A stretch of DNA of 64,000 nucleotides. It comes from Paragyromitra xinjiangensis (Eukaryota > Ascomycota > Pezizomycetes > Pezizales > Discinaceae). Positions within the stretch are counted from its first letter, which is position 1, and each line of letters opens with the position of its first letter. Both the position numbers and the translations under genes were made by a program. The stretch spans positions 1,426,001-1,490,000 of the forward strand of contig JBCAMK010000017.1 of assembly GCA_038503065.1 (NCBI GenBank), read 5' to 3'. Positions 48,637-57,232 of the stretch are shown in pieces. The notes beneath the pieces were generated by a model, which worked only from the letters and a program-made list of their open reading frames with translations, searched no databases and was not told where the DNA came from.

Positions 48637-49486
48637 ATGTAGGTCCGGCCTGGATAGCTACGCGTCGTGGTATTTTTTACAGGACACCCCCGGAGTTTTT
48701 CTATTCGACTGCCTTGGGAACTCGGTGGCCTACGAAACTCCGTCCTCGAATTTCCCGGCATACCGTGACTGCCCTTTCATACCGTAGTACCTACGTGTAT
48801 TTGGTGGGGGTCTTTCCATACACTAGTGAACGGGTAAATATAGATTTGTTAACACTATGCTGCTAGGAGTTTTCTTGATATTGTGGCCGCAGAAAACATG
48901 GAATATCAACATGCTTGAACATGTTTTGCCCGCCAGCACACAGGACCTATTTCACCAAATACTATAGTAGGTAGACTAACTCCCATCTCAGCCTACGCGT
49001 ATGTTCTAGCAAGGACTAGTGGTTAGATACGATCGTATTTCGTGGGGACTATGCGGGCGCAAGTTTTCCACAAATTCGCTAATACAGCCAAACATGTCCC
49101 GGCTTCCGGTTTGAAGGTGCTGCACGATGCAAGGCGTAGGTAGGAGATAGCTGGTCCAGGAATCGGGGCTTCTCATGCTGAAGTCGGCTGAAAGGTCTTG
49201 CTGCGGGTAGATAGAGTGCCTCAACTGGTCCGTACTGGCTTAGTCTCAGCACCGGCGGCTGAGATTATGTCTCACACAGCAATGATGTCTCACACTCAGC
49301 AATGGGAATCTATGAGACCATGCGCAGCGCCAAAAAGGGGATTTGATCAGCACGACAGCATTCTTGACTAATTCCGCAGTGCTAAGCGATTTATAAGCAA
49401 ATACAGCAGCGCCCCCATTTTGTGGTACTGTATATCTGGTTGAGCTTGGCATTTACCTAAAACCACACGAGATATCTTGGATCTAT

Positions 49487-49740
49487 AATAATACCGTATT
49501 GTAATGTATTGTATTTTATGTGTTATATAGTATTATAAGATAAAATACGGTGGATAAAATACATACTAGTGCTGATATAGTCTAAGGTATGGTTGACTGG
49601 CAGTTTTGGGAGGGGATTCTAGGTCTTAGCGGGGAAAAAAGGGCCCAGCTAGGTAGGTGGCCTTGGCTTGGGAGCGGTCTGTGCGTGTACCGTATTTTTA
49701 ATACGGTACAATACTTGTAAAATACGGTATTTTACCGACC
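49487..49740. repeat. AT-rich block with ATACGG/CCGTAT inverted words
   Basis: The word TACCGTATT and its complement occur several times. A perfect 10-bp-arm palindrome GTACCGTATT-TTT-AATACGGTAC lies near 49688-49710. It is probably the remains of another inverted-repeat element, but its ends could not be fixed. Confidence 0.4.
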
Positions 49741-49986
49741 CCTACTTTCCCTGCAGCGATTGCTTGTTCGCGTGAGTAGGTGGGCACGTAAAATTGCTTC
49801 TCTGACCAAAAAGGCACGTCTGTCGACTTTCCGATCCTACTGCGTGAGTCGCTGCTTCTTTTTCGCGATCATGCTGCAGAAAGCCCAACACAGATGTGGA
49901 TATAGTAGTCATGATGTGGCTATCTGCGCATTGAGTTTTACAGAAACCAATAGATGCAAACGTAAAATTGGTTCTCCGATCGAATA

Positions 49987-50184
49987 CCGTATAAACTCGG
50001 TCATAACGAAGTGGCCTGGACTGAGACTGCAGGGAATACCCACATTTTGAATGGCTGCGAGTAAAGATTTGGGTTGCTTATTTACTAGTTGCAACTGAGT
50101 CTGAAGTTGGTCGCGCCAATTGAGATGCTTATTCTATCATGCGGCCTCAGTCCAGGCCACTTCGTTATGACCGGGTTTATACGG
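49987..50184. mobile_element. TA-flanked MITE, family 1 (198 bp)
   Basis: The 39-bp termini begin CCGTATAAAC and run through GTCATAACGAAGTGGCCTGG to CTGAG. They are inverted copies with one difference, flanked by TA at 49985-49986 and 50185-50186. This is the best preserved copy of the family also seen at 41397-41983 and, more decayed, at 48.4 and 50.2 kb. Confidence 0.78.
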
Positions 50185-50200
50185 TACTGCACTGCACATG

Positions 50201-50410
50201 TATAAACTCCGAAGTAATGAATGGGGCTGGGCTAAGACAGTAGAAGGGTATTGTGCCTTGGCTAGTTGAATAGGTGCTCAGGCTTAAGTGTAGCCAATGA
50301 TTAGAGCTCAGTCCCAACCCAGATGGCACAAGTTCTATTTATCCAGCCTACGACCGCACGGTATTATCTTGCTGTCTCAGCTCGGCCCCATTTGGTATTT
50401 TTGAGTTTAT
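50201..50410. mobile_element. Diverged inverted-repeat element next to the family 1 MITE
   Basis: The left (ATAAACTCCGAAG...GGGGCTGGGCTAAGACAG) and right (CTGTCTCAGCTCGGCCCC...GAGTTTAT) parts are inverted relatives with several mismatches. It begins only 16 bp after the family 1 element. No duplication is clear. Confidence 0.5.
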
Positions 50411-51190
50411 GCAGTAGGGGAGTCTGGCGATTTGTTGACTTTACTACAGGAAGGTGTAAGAACTAAAGCTTTTGTATAGGTTCTCATTTTACTCCGAGCC
50501 TCCCCACCCGCGATAATACCCCGAAAACGACGAAGCTTAGATCTCTACACACAAGATACATCTCATCATCGCAGTTCGTAAAACTAGGAGACGGATCGCG
50601 TTTTGCTTATAGAGTGTTTCTACTACACCATTTTTGGCAGACTTTGGCTAGTTTAGGTGAGTTGTACGTTTCCTTTTTTGATCACCGAGGGGGAAATAAA
50701 GGCTTGGCAGATAGGATCCTCGTTTGCTTCAGATTCTGATTTTTCTGTAGGTTTTAGCCAGCACAGGGTCGGATTGTATACGGAAAGATTGGCGTTAGGG
50801 TTACGTGCGGGTTGCAAGCTCCATGGTCGAGGTAATGAGGATCTGACTTGCTTCAATATTGGTGGGAATTTGAAGTTCTGATTGTCAGCTAGGAGGCTCA
50901 TGAGTTCCCGGTTTCGAGCTTCTGGCTGCTTCAAGGGGTGGACTTTAGTATCGAGACTGTAATGGAAGATCTTGAGGGTATACATCCTGTATCATTTGAT
51001 TCTGATAGTTCTATGAAGGATTCTAATCGGTGTAGCAGTTTCGAAGCGAGGGAGATCTAGTATCGAGGTGCCGGTTTGGCCATTATCCTCGGACTGGAGA
51101 GGAGGATCGACTCCTGGAGAGATTGGAAAAATGATAGAAATGTCTGAGGGTATTTATATCTTCGTCACTTTATTATCTGTACCATTCTGA

Positions 51191-54100
51191 CAAGATACCA
51201 AAGCAACTTTAGGACATGCTACGCAGCAAATATATCCGAGCTACATCAGGATTTCAACTCCCCAACCAATATTCAGCTTGAGGAGCCCATTTCGTGTTGT
51301 GATCACCATTCTCTTAGTAGCGGGGTGTGTCAACGCCAATGCTGTGGACAATATTCTCGTTAATCTTGGAAGCGATCTTGCTCCGTTGCTCGCACTATTC
51401 GGGGAGAGAGTAACTATACAGTACCTGGGCGAGTCGTTAACTTGGGTCGACAACTTCGTCTTTTCTCTTGCCCCCTTGGGTATCATAACCGCGGTAGTAG
51501 CAGCTATTCGGGTCGCAGGCGGACCGAGACTCCGGTCAGTGATTGGCAGAGCAAAAGAAAGCCGAGGGACTGTGGAAGCTGAGTTGATGTCATCCACATC
51601 GTCAGACGTTTGCGAATTGTGGAATGGTCAAGGTGTCGTCAGAGTCCTTGGGTCCCCAGTTATCCTCCAGCTCGTCTACGTGCCTTCGGATATTCCGTAT
51701 GATGGCAGGCGTGAACTTTTTACCTTCGAAGAGGCGGTCAGGGAGAATATGTATAGAAAAAAGTTTATCGAGGGCAGGCGATCGAGAAGGGACGAAGAAA
51801 TCCCGGAGCTATTGGCCCCCGCAATTCCTCCCGCGATTCCTCCCGCGATTCCTCCCCCGATTCCTCCCAACCTTTCGCCAAACATTGGAGTCAGACCACT
51901 CCCCCGGTCATGGCTACTGGCCCTTGGAGTATTTGGGGTTCTTCTGCAGGCTGGTGTTTTGGTATTTGCAGCATTGATTCAATATCAGTTTGTGCTTTCG
52001 GCTGCGGGCAACAAATCCGTCCCCGTGTATTCTTTTTATGTTATCTGTGTCGGGACCCTCTTCCTTGCTGTTGGAATGTATATGTGCGCGCAAATTATTG
52101 AGGAAAGCACAGAGGAAGAGTATTGGGAACCCGCTGGCCAGTATAAGTTAAGAACAGAGATTATATGGCTTCAGCAAGGAGGACAAACAGTTGGCGATCA
52201 GCTCTTCGAGTCCTTTGCAAAAAGTTCGAAGGAATTCCCCGTAATGACGTCAAAGAAAGTGCTTGAGAAAGTCAAACGCGTGCGGGTTGCGGCTGCCGTT
52301 GGGGGTAGTCTGGTTGGCTTTGCTGCACAGTTCGTTGGCTTGCGGGCGACACACCCCTATGTCACGCTGGCGCAGTTATGTGCGATCTTAATCATGACCG
52401 CTATAAGATCATTTGCTCATATAGAACGGAAGAGTGAAAATGCCATCAAGGATCCTGGTAATCGAGAAGATGGATACGAGTTAGATTGGCTTGCGATGCG
52501 TCTTAGGGGATGTGAGGCATGGGAGGTTACTGTAGGGCTTGGTAATCCAAGTTACTTGACAGAGATAGATGGGGCCCAACCCTCTATAAATCCAGCAACA
52601 GCTGTCATGAAGACTCGTGCTAGCCTAGTACAACTATCTGGCAACTGGAAACTGCCGAATCGAAGTAAAGCTAAGAATTTGAAAAATGCTATCGAGGCAA
52701 CGATGAATCAAGTTTACACCAACATGACTATAAAGCCAGAAGCCAACAATGCACACGAGTTCGTGTGGAGCCTGCGGGTAAGATCCAAGTTCTGTTACCA
52801 AGAGCAGTCGATTTCATTCGTCGATCTCGCTCTGAGGCGAAAAAAGGACGAGAATGGCAATTGGACAACTTGGGAGACTGATGAGAGTGATCTTGAGGCT
52901 GCCCTCTGTCTTTGGATCTCCTGTCTCCGAAGAACTACGTCGAACGAGGGATCATGGAGACATGTTCGGTTGTTGGGGCCTAGCACTAGTGAGGGGAAAA
53001 AGGACTACGAGCTATGGATGCAATGCGGGGCTGCACCAATCGAGGGACCACTACCCACAGCGAAAAACCTCGTATGTTTTGGATGGGCAGCACACTTTCC
53101 TGGCGGTATACCTTACCTGAAGGTTGACGCCAAAGAGGACCTGGAGACATTATGCACCCAGGAGCTCTATTCGTGGTTTATGTTCAAGCTAGGAGGTGTT
53201 ATAGAGGATGTTCGTGGAGAAACGACCCCACAAGTTAATACCCTTACTACAGAGAGCTCTTCAGGCTCTAGTAGTCGGAGTGGTAACTCAGGAAGATTTT
53301 GCCTCGTCAACTCAAATCTGGCCTCATTGGCGGCTTCGTATAGTTCTTCTGGCCTCGGATCGATCGAGAATGCGTACCTTTGTATTGTCCCAGCACTCCG
53401 CGCCTGGGGAAAGCTTCCAATTCCGGGCAAAGTGCTTACTGGGATCCACGATCTTTGGATAGGCCAAGGAGACGCACGCTCTCAACTATCGTCTCAGAAA
53501 CGGCATGAAGTTTTACGAGATGTCTCACGGAATGGCCTTACTAAAATCCTTGGATGGCTTTTAAATGCTGGTGCGGAAGTCAACCCTCCACTAGAAATGG
53601 TCTCAGAAAGGACTCCCTTACAGGCTGCGGCAGAGGGTGGCCACGATAAGACTATCCAATTGCTACTGAGCAAAGGGGCGCATGTCAATGCTAGACCAGT
53701 AGAAGATTCAGGGAGAACTGCACTGCAAGCTGCTACAGAGGCTGGCCATGTAAAGACCGTCCAACTTTTACTCAGTAGGGGGGCCGATGTCAACGGTAAA
53801 CCGGCAAAAATCTCAGGGCGAACTGCGTTACAGGCTGCTGCGGAGACAGGGCATGAAGCGATGGTCAAACTTTTACTGAGCAGCGGGGCAAACTTTAACG
53901 CTGGGCCTGCACAAGTCTCGGGACGGACAGCGCTACAAGCTGCAGCCCATGCTGGTCATGAGGGGAACATCCAACTTTTACTGAGCAGCGGGGCAGAAGT
54001 CAACGCTGAACCAGCAGAGAACTCCGGACGGACGGCCTTGCAGGCCGCTGCAGAGGCTGGTCGTGAGAGGACCGTCCAAATTTTACTCAAAAATGAGGCT

Positions 54101-57100
54101 GATGTTAACGCCAGACCAGCGAGGAACTCAGGGCGAACTGCGTTGCAAGCTGCCGCGGAGGCTGGCTATTTCTCGATCGTCCAACTTTTACTGGATAGCG
54201 GAGCAGATGTAAACGCCGAGCCAGCAGAAAAGTCAGGACGAACTGCATTACAAGCTGCTGCAGCGGCTGGGCATGTTGGGATCATCCAGCTTTTACTCAA
54301 CAAGGGGGCCAGTGTCAATGCTAAACCGGGATGGGACTCAGGACGAACTGCGCTACAAGCTGCCGCAGAAGCTGGCCGCGGGGAGGCCGTTAGGTTTTTA
54401 CTAGGTAGCGGAGCAGATGTTAATGCTAGACCGATAGGAGGCTCAGGAAGGACCGCGCTGCAGGCTGCCGCGGAAGCTGGCCACGAGGAAACCGTTAAAT
54501 TTTTACTAGACAGCGAAGCGGATGTTAACGCTGGGCCAGCAGAGGACTCGGGGCGAACTGCTTTGCAAGCTGCTGCGGCGGCTAGCCATGAAGGAATCGT
54601 CGAACTTTTACTCAGCAAAGGGGCCAGTGTAAATGCTGGACCGGCGGGAAAGTCGGGTCGAACCGCGCTGCAAGCTGCCGCGGAGGCTGGGTGTATTTCG
54701 ATTGTACAACTATTGCTGGAAAACGGAGCAGATATCGATGCAGTACCGGGGGAGATTGAGGGATGCACTGCTTTATACGCTGCGTCCAAGGGGGGCCACG
54801 TTAATGTTGCATCAATGCTTTTGGTCGGGGGCGCAAAAGTCAACTTATGTGTAGAAGGGAGAACTGCGCTACAAGTGGCAGTTGAACGCGGAAATACGGC
54901 CGTCGTACAATTGCTTTTGTATTGGAGAGCAGAAGTGAATGCAGTAGTGGGTGAACAGACGGTACTCCATCTTGCGGCTCGGGCTGGTTATGCGGCGATT
55001 CTCAATTGGATTTTGCTTTTTAGACCGGATATCAATGCTTTATCAGCTGAGGCCCCGGGAAGAACGGCCTTGCAAATTGCAGCAGAGAATGGCAATGAAG
55101 AGATTTCCCGATTGCTCTTGTCTTCGGGAGCAGACTTCACTATTGCCCCTAAAGGCAATTCGGGGAAAACAGCGCTCCAAGCAGCAGCACAGGTTGGCCA
55201 TGAAGGAATTATCGAGTTGTTTTTGGCCGCCGGAGCAGATATCAACGACTCAACAGGCGAGCGAGTATTGTTACACATTGCAGCAGAAGCTGGCCATGCG
55301 GGTGTTGTTAAATTGCTTCTAGAGAAAGGCGCAAACCCCAAGCTAGCTGTTTTAGCGAAAGCTGGGCATACGCAAGTTGTGGACATGGTTTTAGCTGTTG
55401 GGGCAGATATCGGTATATTACAAAAAGAGTCAGTACTACATGAAGCAGTAGAGGGCCACCACGAAGAGCTCACGCAGTTGCTATTGCATTTTGGGATCCA
55501 TGTTGATAGTCGATCAGCAAGACACCCAGGACGAACGGTGCTACAGACAGCAGTAAAGGATGGCCAAGAGAATCTTGTGAAATTGCTTTTGGAAGCTGGG
55601 GCAGATGTCAATGTTGAGCCGGCGAAACGGTCGGGGCGCACGGCATTACAGGAAGCCGTTACGGGTGGCCATGAAAGTATTGTGAAATTACTTTTGGATG
55701 CCAAGGCAAATGTGAACTCTGAGCCAACGGAGCAGTTGGGATTTACAGCGCTACAGGAAGCAGCAGAAGGTGGCCACGAGAACATCGTGCAATCACTTTT
55801 AAATGCCGGGGCTGATATCAACGCGAACAACTCGGGTCGGACGGCGCTGCAGGCGGCAGCCAAAGGTGGCCACGAAAGTATTGTGAAATTACTTTTGAGC
55901 GCCCAGGCGAATGTGAACTCTGAGCCGCCGGTGCAGTTGGGATGTACAGCGCTACAGGAAGCAGCAGAAGGCGGCCATGAGAACATCGTGCAATTACTTT
56001 TAGATGCCGGGGCTGATATCAACGCGAACAACTCGGGTCGGACGGCGCTGCAGGCGGCAGCCAAGGGTGGCCACGAAAGTATTGTGAAATTACTTTTGAG
56101 CGCCCAGGCGAATGTGAACTCTGAGCCAACGGAGCAGTTGGGATTTACAGCGCTACAGGAAGCAGCAGAAGGCGGCCATGAGAACATCGTGCAATTACTT
56201 TTAGATGCCGGGGCTGATATCAACGCTCTACCAGCGAAGGACTCGGGACGAACAGCGCTACAGGCGGCAGTTAAGGGTGGGCACGAGATCGTTGTGAAAT
56301 TACTTTTGAAAGCCCATGCAGATGTCAACGCTGAGCCGGCAGAGAACTCCGGACGTACAGCACTGCAGGAAGCAGCAGAAAGCGGCCACGAGAACCTTGT
56401 GCGATTGCTTCTAGGTTCTGAAGCTGACATCGACGCCCTACCAGCGAAGGACTCGGGACGAACGGCGCTGCAGGCGGCAGTTAAGGGTGGCCACGAAAGT
56501 ATTGTGGAATTACTTTTGAATGCCCATGTGGATGTCAACGCCGAGCCGGCAGAGCAGTCAGGGCGCACGGCACTACAAGAAGCGGCGGAAGTCGGCCACG
56601 AGAGACTTGTGCAATTGCTTCTAGATTCTAGAGCCGATATCAACGCCCTACCATCAAGAGGCTCGGGGCGAACAGCAATTCAAGCGGCAGTGGAGGCTGG
56701 CCATAGAGAAATTGCCCGGTTGCTCTTGCTTGCCGGGGCAGATGTCAATGCTGCACCGTCTGAGATCTCGGGAAGGACTGCTCTACAAGCAGCAGCAGAG
56801 ATTGGTGACGCGGAGCTCGTGGAATTGGTTTTAGCAAAAGGGGCAAATGTCAATGCCCTACCTGCGGCGGAATCCGGGCGAACGGCTCTGCAGGCGGCGG
56901 CACGGGCTGGCCACGCAGAGGTCGTTACGCTACTTTTGGTTGCTGGAGCGGATATGAATGACGCTCCGGAGTGGCAAACGGGGCTATTTCTTGCCGCAGA
57001 CGCGGGCCACGGAAATATTGTTAGGTTGCTCTTGGAGAAAGGCGCGAGGGTTAGCTCGCGCATCCTAGAAAATGGTGGTTATACAACGGTTGTTGGAATG

Positions 57101-57232
57101 ATTTTGGCCGTGGCAGCGGATATTGGTCTTTCGGAAGTAGGGCCGGCACCGGTACAGGCAGAGAATAACTTTAAAATTTTGTACACTTGGCTTCGGGCGT
57201 CGTGGAGGATGCTGAGGGCATATTGGTTATGA
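51191..57232 (+). CDS. Giant multi-pass membrane protein with about 36 ankyrin repeats
   Basis: The frame is open from 51191 to the TGA at 57230-57232. The 1984-codon version begins at a TTG (51278), not an ATG. The residues before it (IYPSYIRISTPQPIFSLRSPF) look like protein, so a small first exon must lie upstream, perhaps joined at an AG near 51194. The N-terminal third holds about six hydrophobic segments: VVITILLVAGCVNANAV, LAPLGIITAVVAAIRVAG, WLLALGVFGVLLQAGVLVF, FYVICVGTLFLAVGMYMC and two near 52300-52410. It also carries the block SSTSSDVCELWNGQGVVRVLG, which I recall from other large fungal ankyrin proteins. A spacer of about 300 residues follows. About 36 ankyrin repeats then run from 53510 to the end. 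A membrane receptor or scaffold with a large cytoplasmic repeat domain is a fair inference; ligand and output are unknown. Confidence 0.82.
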   Translation, partial: QDTKATLGHATQQIYPSYIRISTPQPIFSLRSPFRVVITILLVAGCVNANAVDNILVNLGSDLAPLLALFGERVTIQYLGESLTWVDNFVFSLAPLGIITAVVAAIRVAGGPRLRSVIGRAKESRGTVEAELMSSTSSDVCELWNGQGVVRVLGSPVILQLVYVPSDIPYDGRRELFTFEEAVRENMYRKKFIEGRRSRRDEEIPELLAPAIPPAIPPAIPPPIPPNLSPNIGVRPLPRSWLLALGVFGVLLQAGVLVFAALIQYQFVLSAAGNKSVPVYSFYVICVGTLFLAVGMYMCAQIIEESTEEEYWEPAGQYKLRTEIIWLQQGGQTVGDQLFESFAKSSKEFPVMTSKKVLEKVKRVRVAAAVGGSLVGFAAQFVGLRATHPYVTLAQLCAILIMTAIRSFAHIERKSENAIKDPGNREDGYELDWLAMRLRGCEAWEVTVGLGNPSYLTEIDGAQPSINPATAVMKTRASLVQLSGNWKLPNRSKAKNLKNAIEATMNQVYTNMTIKPEANNAHEFVWSLRVRSKFCYQEQSISFVDLALRRKKDENGNWTTWETDESDLEAALCLWISCLRRTTSNEGSWRHVRLLGPSTSEGKKDYELWMQCGAAPIEGPLPTAKNLVCFGWAAHFPGGIPYLKVDAKEDLETLCTQELYSWFMFKLGGVIEDVRGETTPQVNTLTTESSSGSSSRSGNSGRFCLVNSNLASLAASYSSSGLGSIENAYLCIVPALRAWGKLPIPGKVLTGIHDLWIGQGDARSQLSSQKRHEVLRDVSRNGLTKILGWLLNAGAEVNPPLEMVSERTPLQAAAEGGHDKTIQLLLSKGAHVNARPVEDSGRTALQAATEAGHVKTVQLLLSRGADVNGKPAKISGRTALQAAAETGHEAMVKLLLSSGANFNAGPAQVSGRTALQAAAHAGHEGNIQLLLSSGAEVNAEPAENSGRTALQAAAEAGRERTVQILLKNEADVNARPARNSGRTALQAAAEAGYFSIVQLLLDSGADVNAEPAEKSGRTALQAAAAAGHVGIIQLLLNKGASVNAKPGWDSGRTALQAAAEAGRGEAVRFLLGSGADVNARPIGGSGRTALQAAAEAGHEETVKFLLDSEADVNAGPAEDSGRTALQAAAAASHEGIVELLLSKGASVNAGPAGKSGRTALQAAAEAGCISIVQLLLENGADIDAVPGEIEGCTALYAASKGGHVNVASMLLVGGAKVNLCVEGRTALQVAVERGNTAVVQLLLYWRAEVNAVVGEQTVLHLAARAGYAAILNWILLFRPDINALSAEAPGRTALQIAAENGNEEISRLLLSSGADFTIAPKGNSGKTALQAAAQVGHEGIIELFLAAGADINDSTGERVLLHIAAEAGHAGVVKLLLEKGANPKLAVLAKAGHTQVVDMVLAVGADIGILQKESVLHEAVEGHHEELTQLLLHFGIHVDSRSARHPGRTVLQTAVKDGQENLVKLLLEAGADVNVEPAKRSGRTALQEAVTGGHESIVKLLLDAKANVNSEPTEQLGFTALQEAAEGGHENIVQSLLNAGADINANNSGRTALQAAAKGGHESIVKLLLSAQANVNSEPPVQLGCTALQEAAEGGHENIVQLLLDAGADINANNSGRTALQAAAKGGHESIVKLLLSAQANVNSEPTEQLGFTALQEAAEGGHENIVQLLLDAGADINALPAKDSGRTALQAAVKGGHEIVVKLLLKAHADVNAEPAENSGRTALQEAAESGHENLVRLLLGSEADIDALPAKDSGRTALQAAVKGGHESIVELLLNAHVDVNAEPAEQSGRTALQEAAEVGHERLVQLLLDSRADINALPSRGSGRTAIQAAVEAGHREIARLLLLAGADVNAAPSEISGRTALQAAAEIGDAELVELVLAKGANVNALPAAESGRTALQAAARAGHAEVVTLLLVAGADMNDAPEWQTGLFLAADAGHGNIVRLLLEKGARVSSRILENGGYTTVVGMILAVAADIGLSEVGPAPVQAENNFKILYTWLRASWRMLRAYWL
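55660..56270 (+). repeat. Tandem 201-bp repeats inside the ankyrin array
   Basis: The same markers recur at a period of exactly 201 bp, i.e. two ankyrin units of 67 codons together. GTGAACTCTGAGCC occurs at 55712, 55913 and 56114; GCTGATATCAACGC occurs at 55811, 56012 and 56213. Copies differ at only a few positions, while repeats elsewhere in the gene differ strongly. This points to recent unequal crossover or gene conversion. Confidence 0.9.

Larger units (their letters stand above)
41166..51190. other. Ten-kilobase gene-poor, MITE-rich region
   Basis: No intact gene is visible here. Besides the listed elements there are isolated half-copies of the family 1 ends (near 44500-44535), a diverged duplication (45240-45400 against 49065-49200) and a relic of an ankyrin-type repeat near 47600. 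All frames are under 115 codons. Confidence 0.6.

Noticed and set aside
54988..56643. A 551-codon minus-strand frame inside the membrane-ankyrin gene
   Set aside because: Its repetitive SWPPSAASCSAV composition is the antisense of the repeat array, with no independent support.
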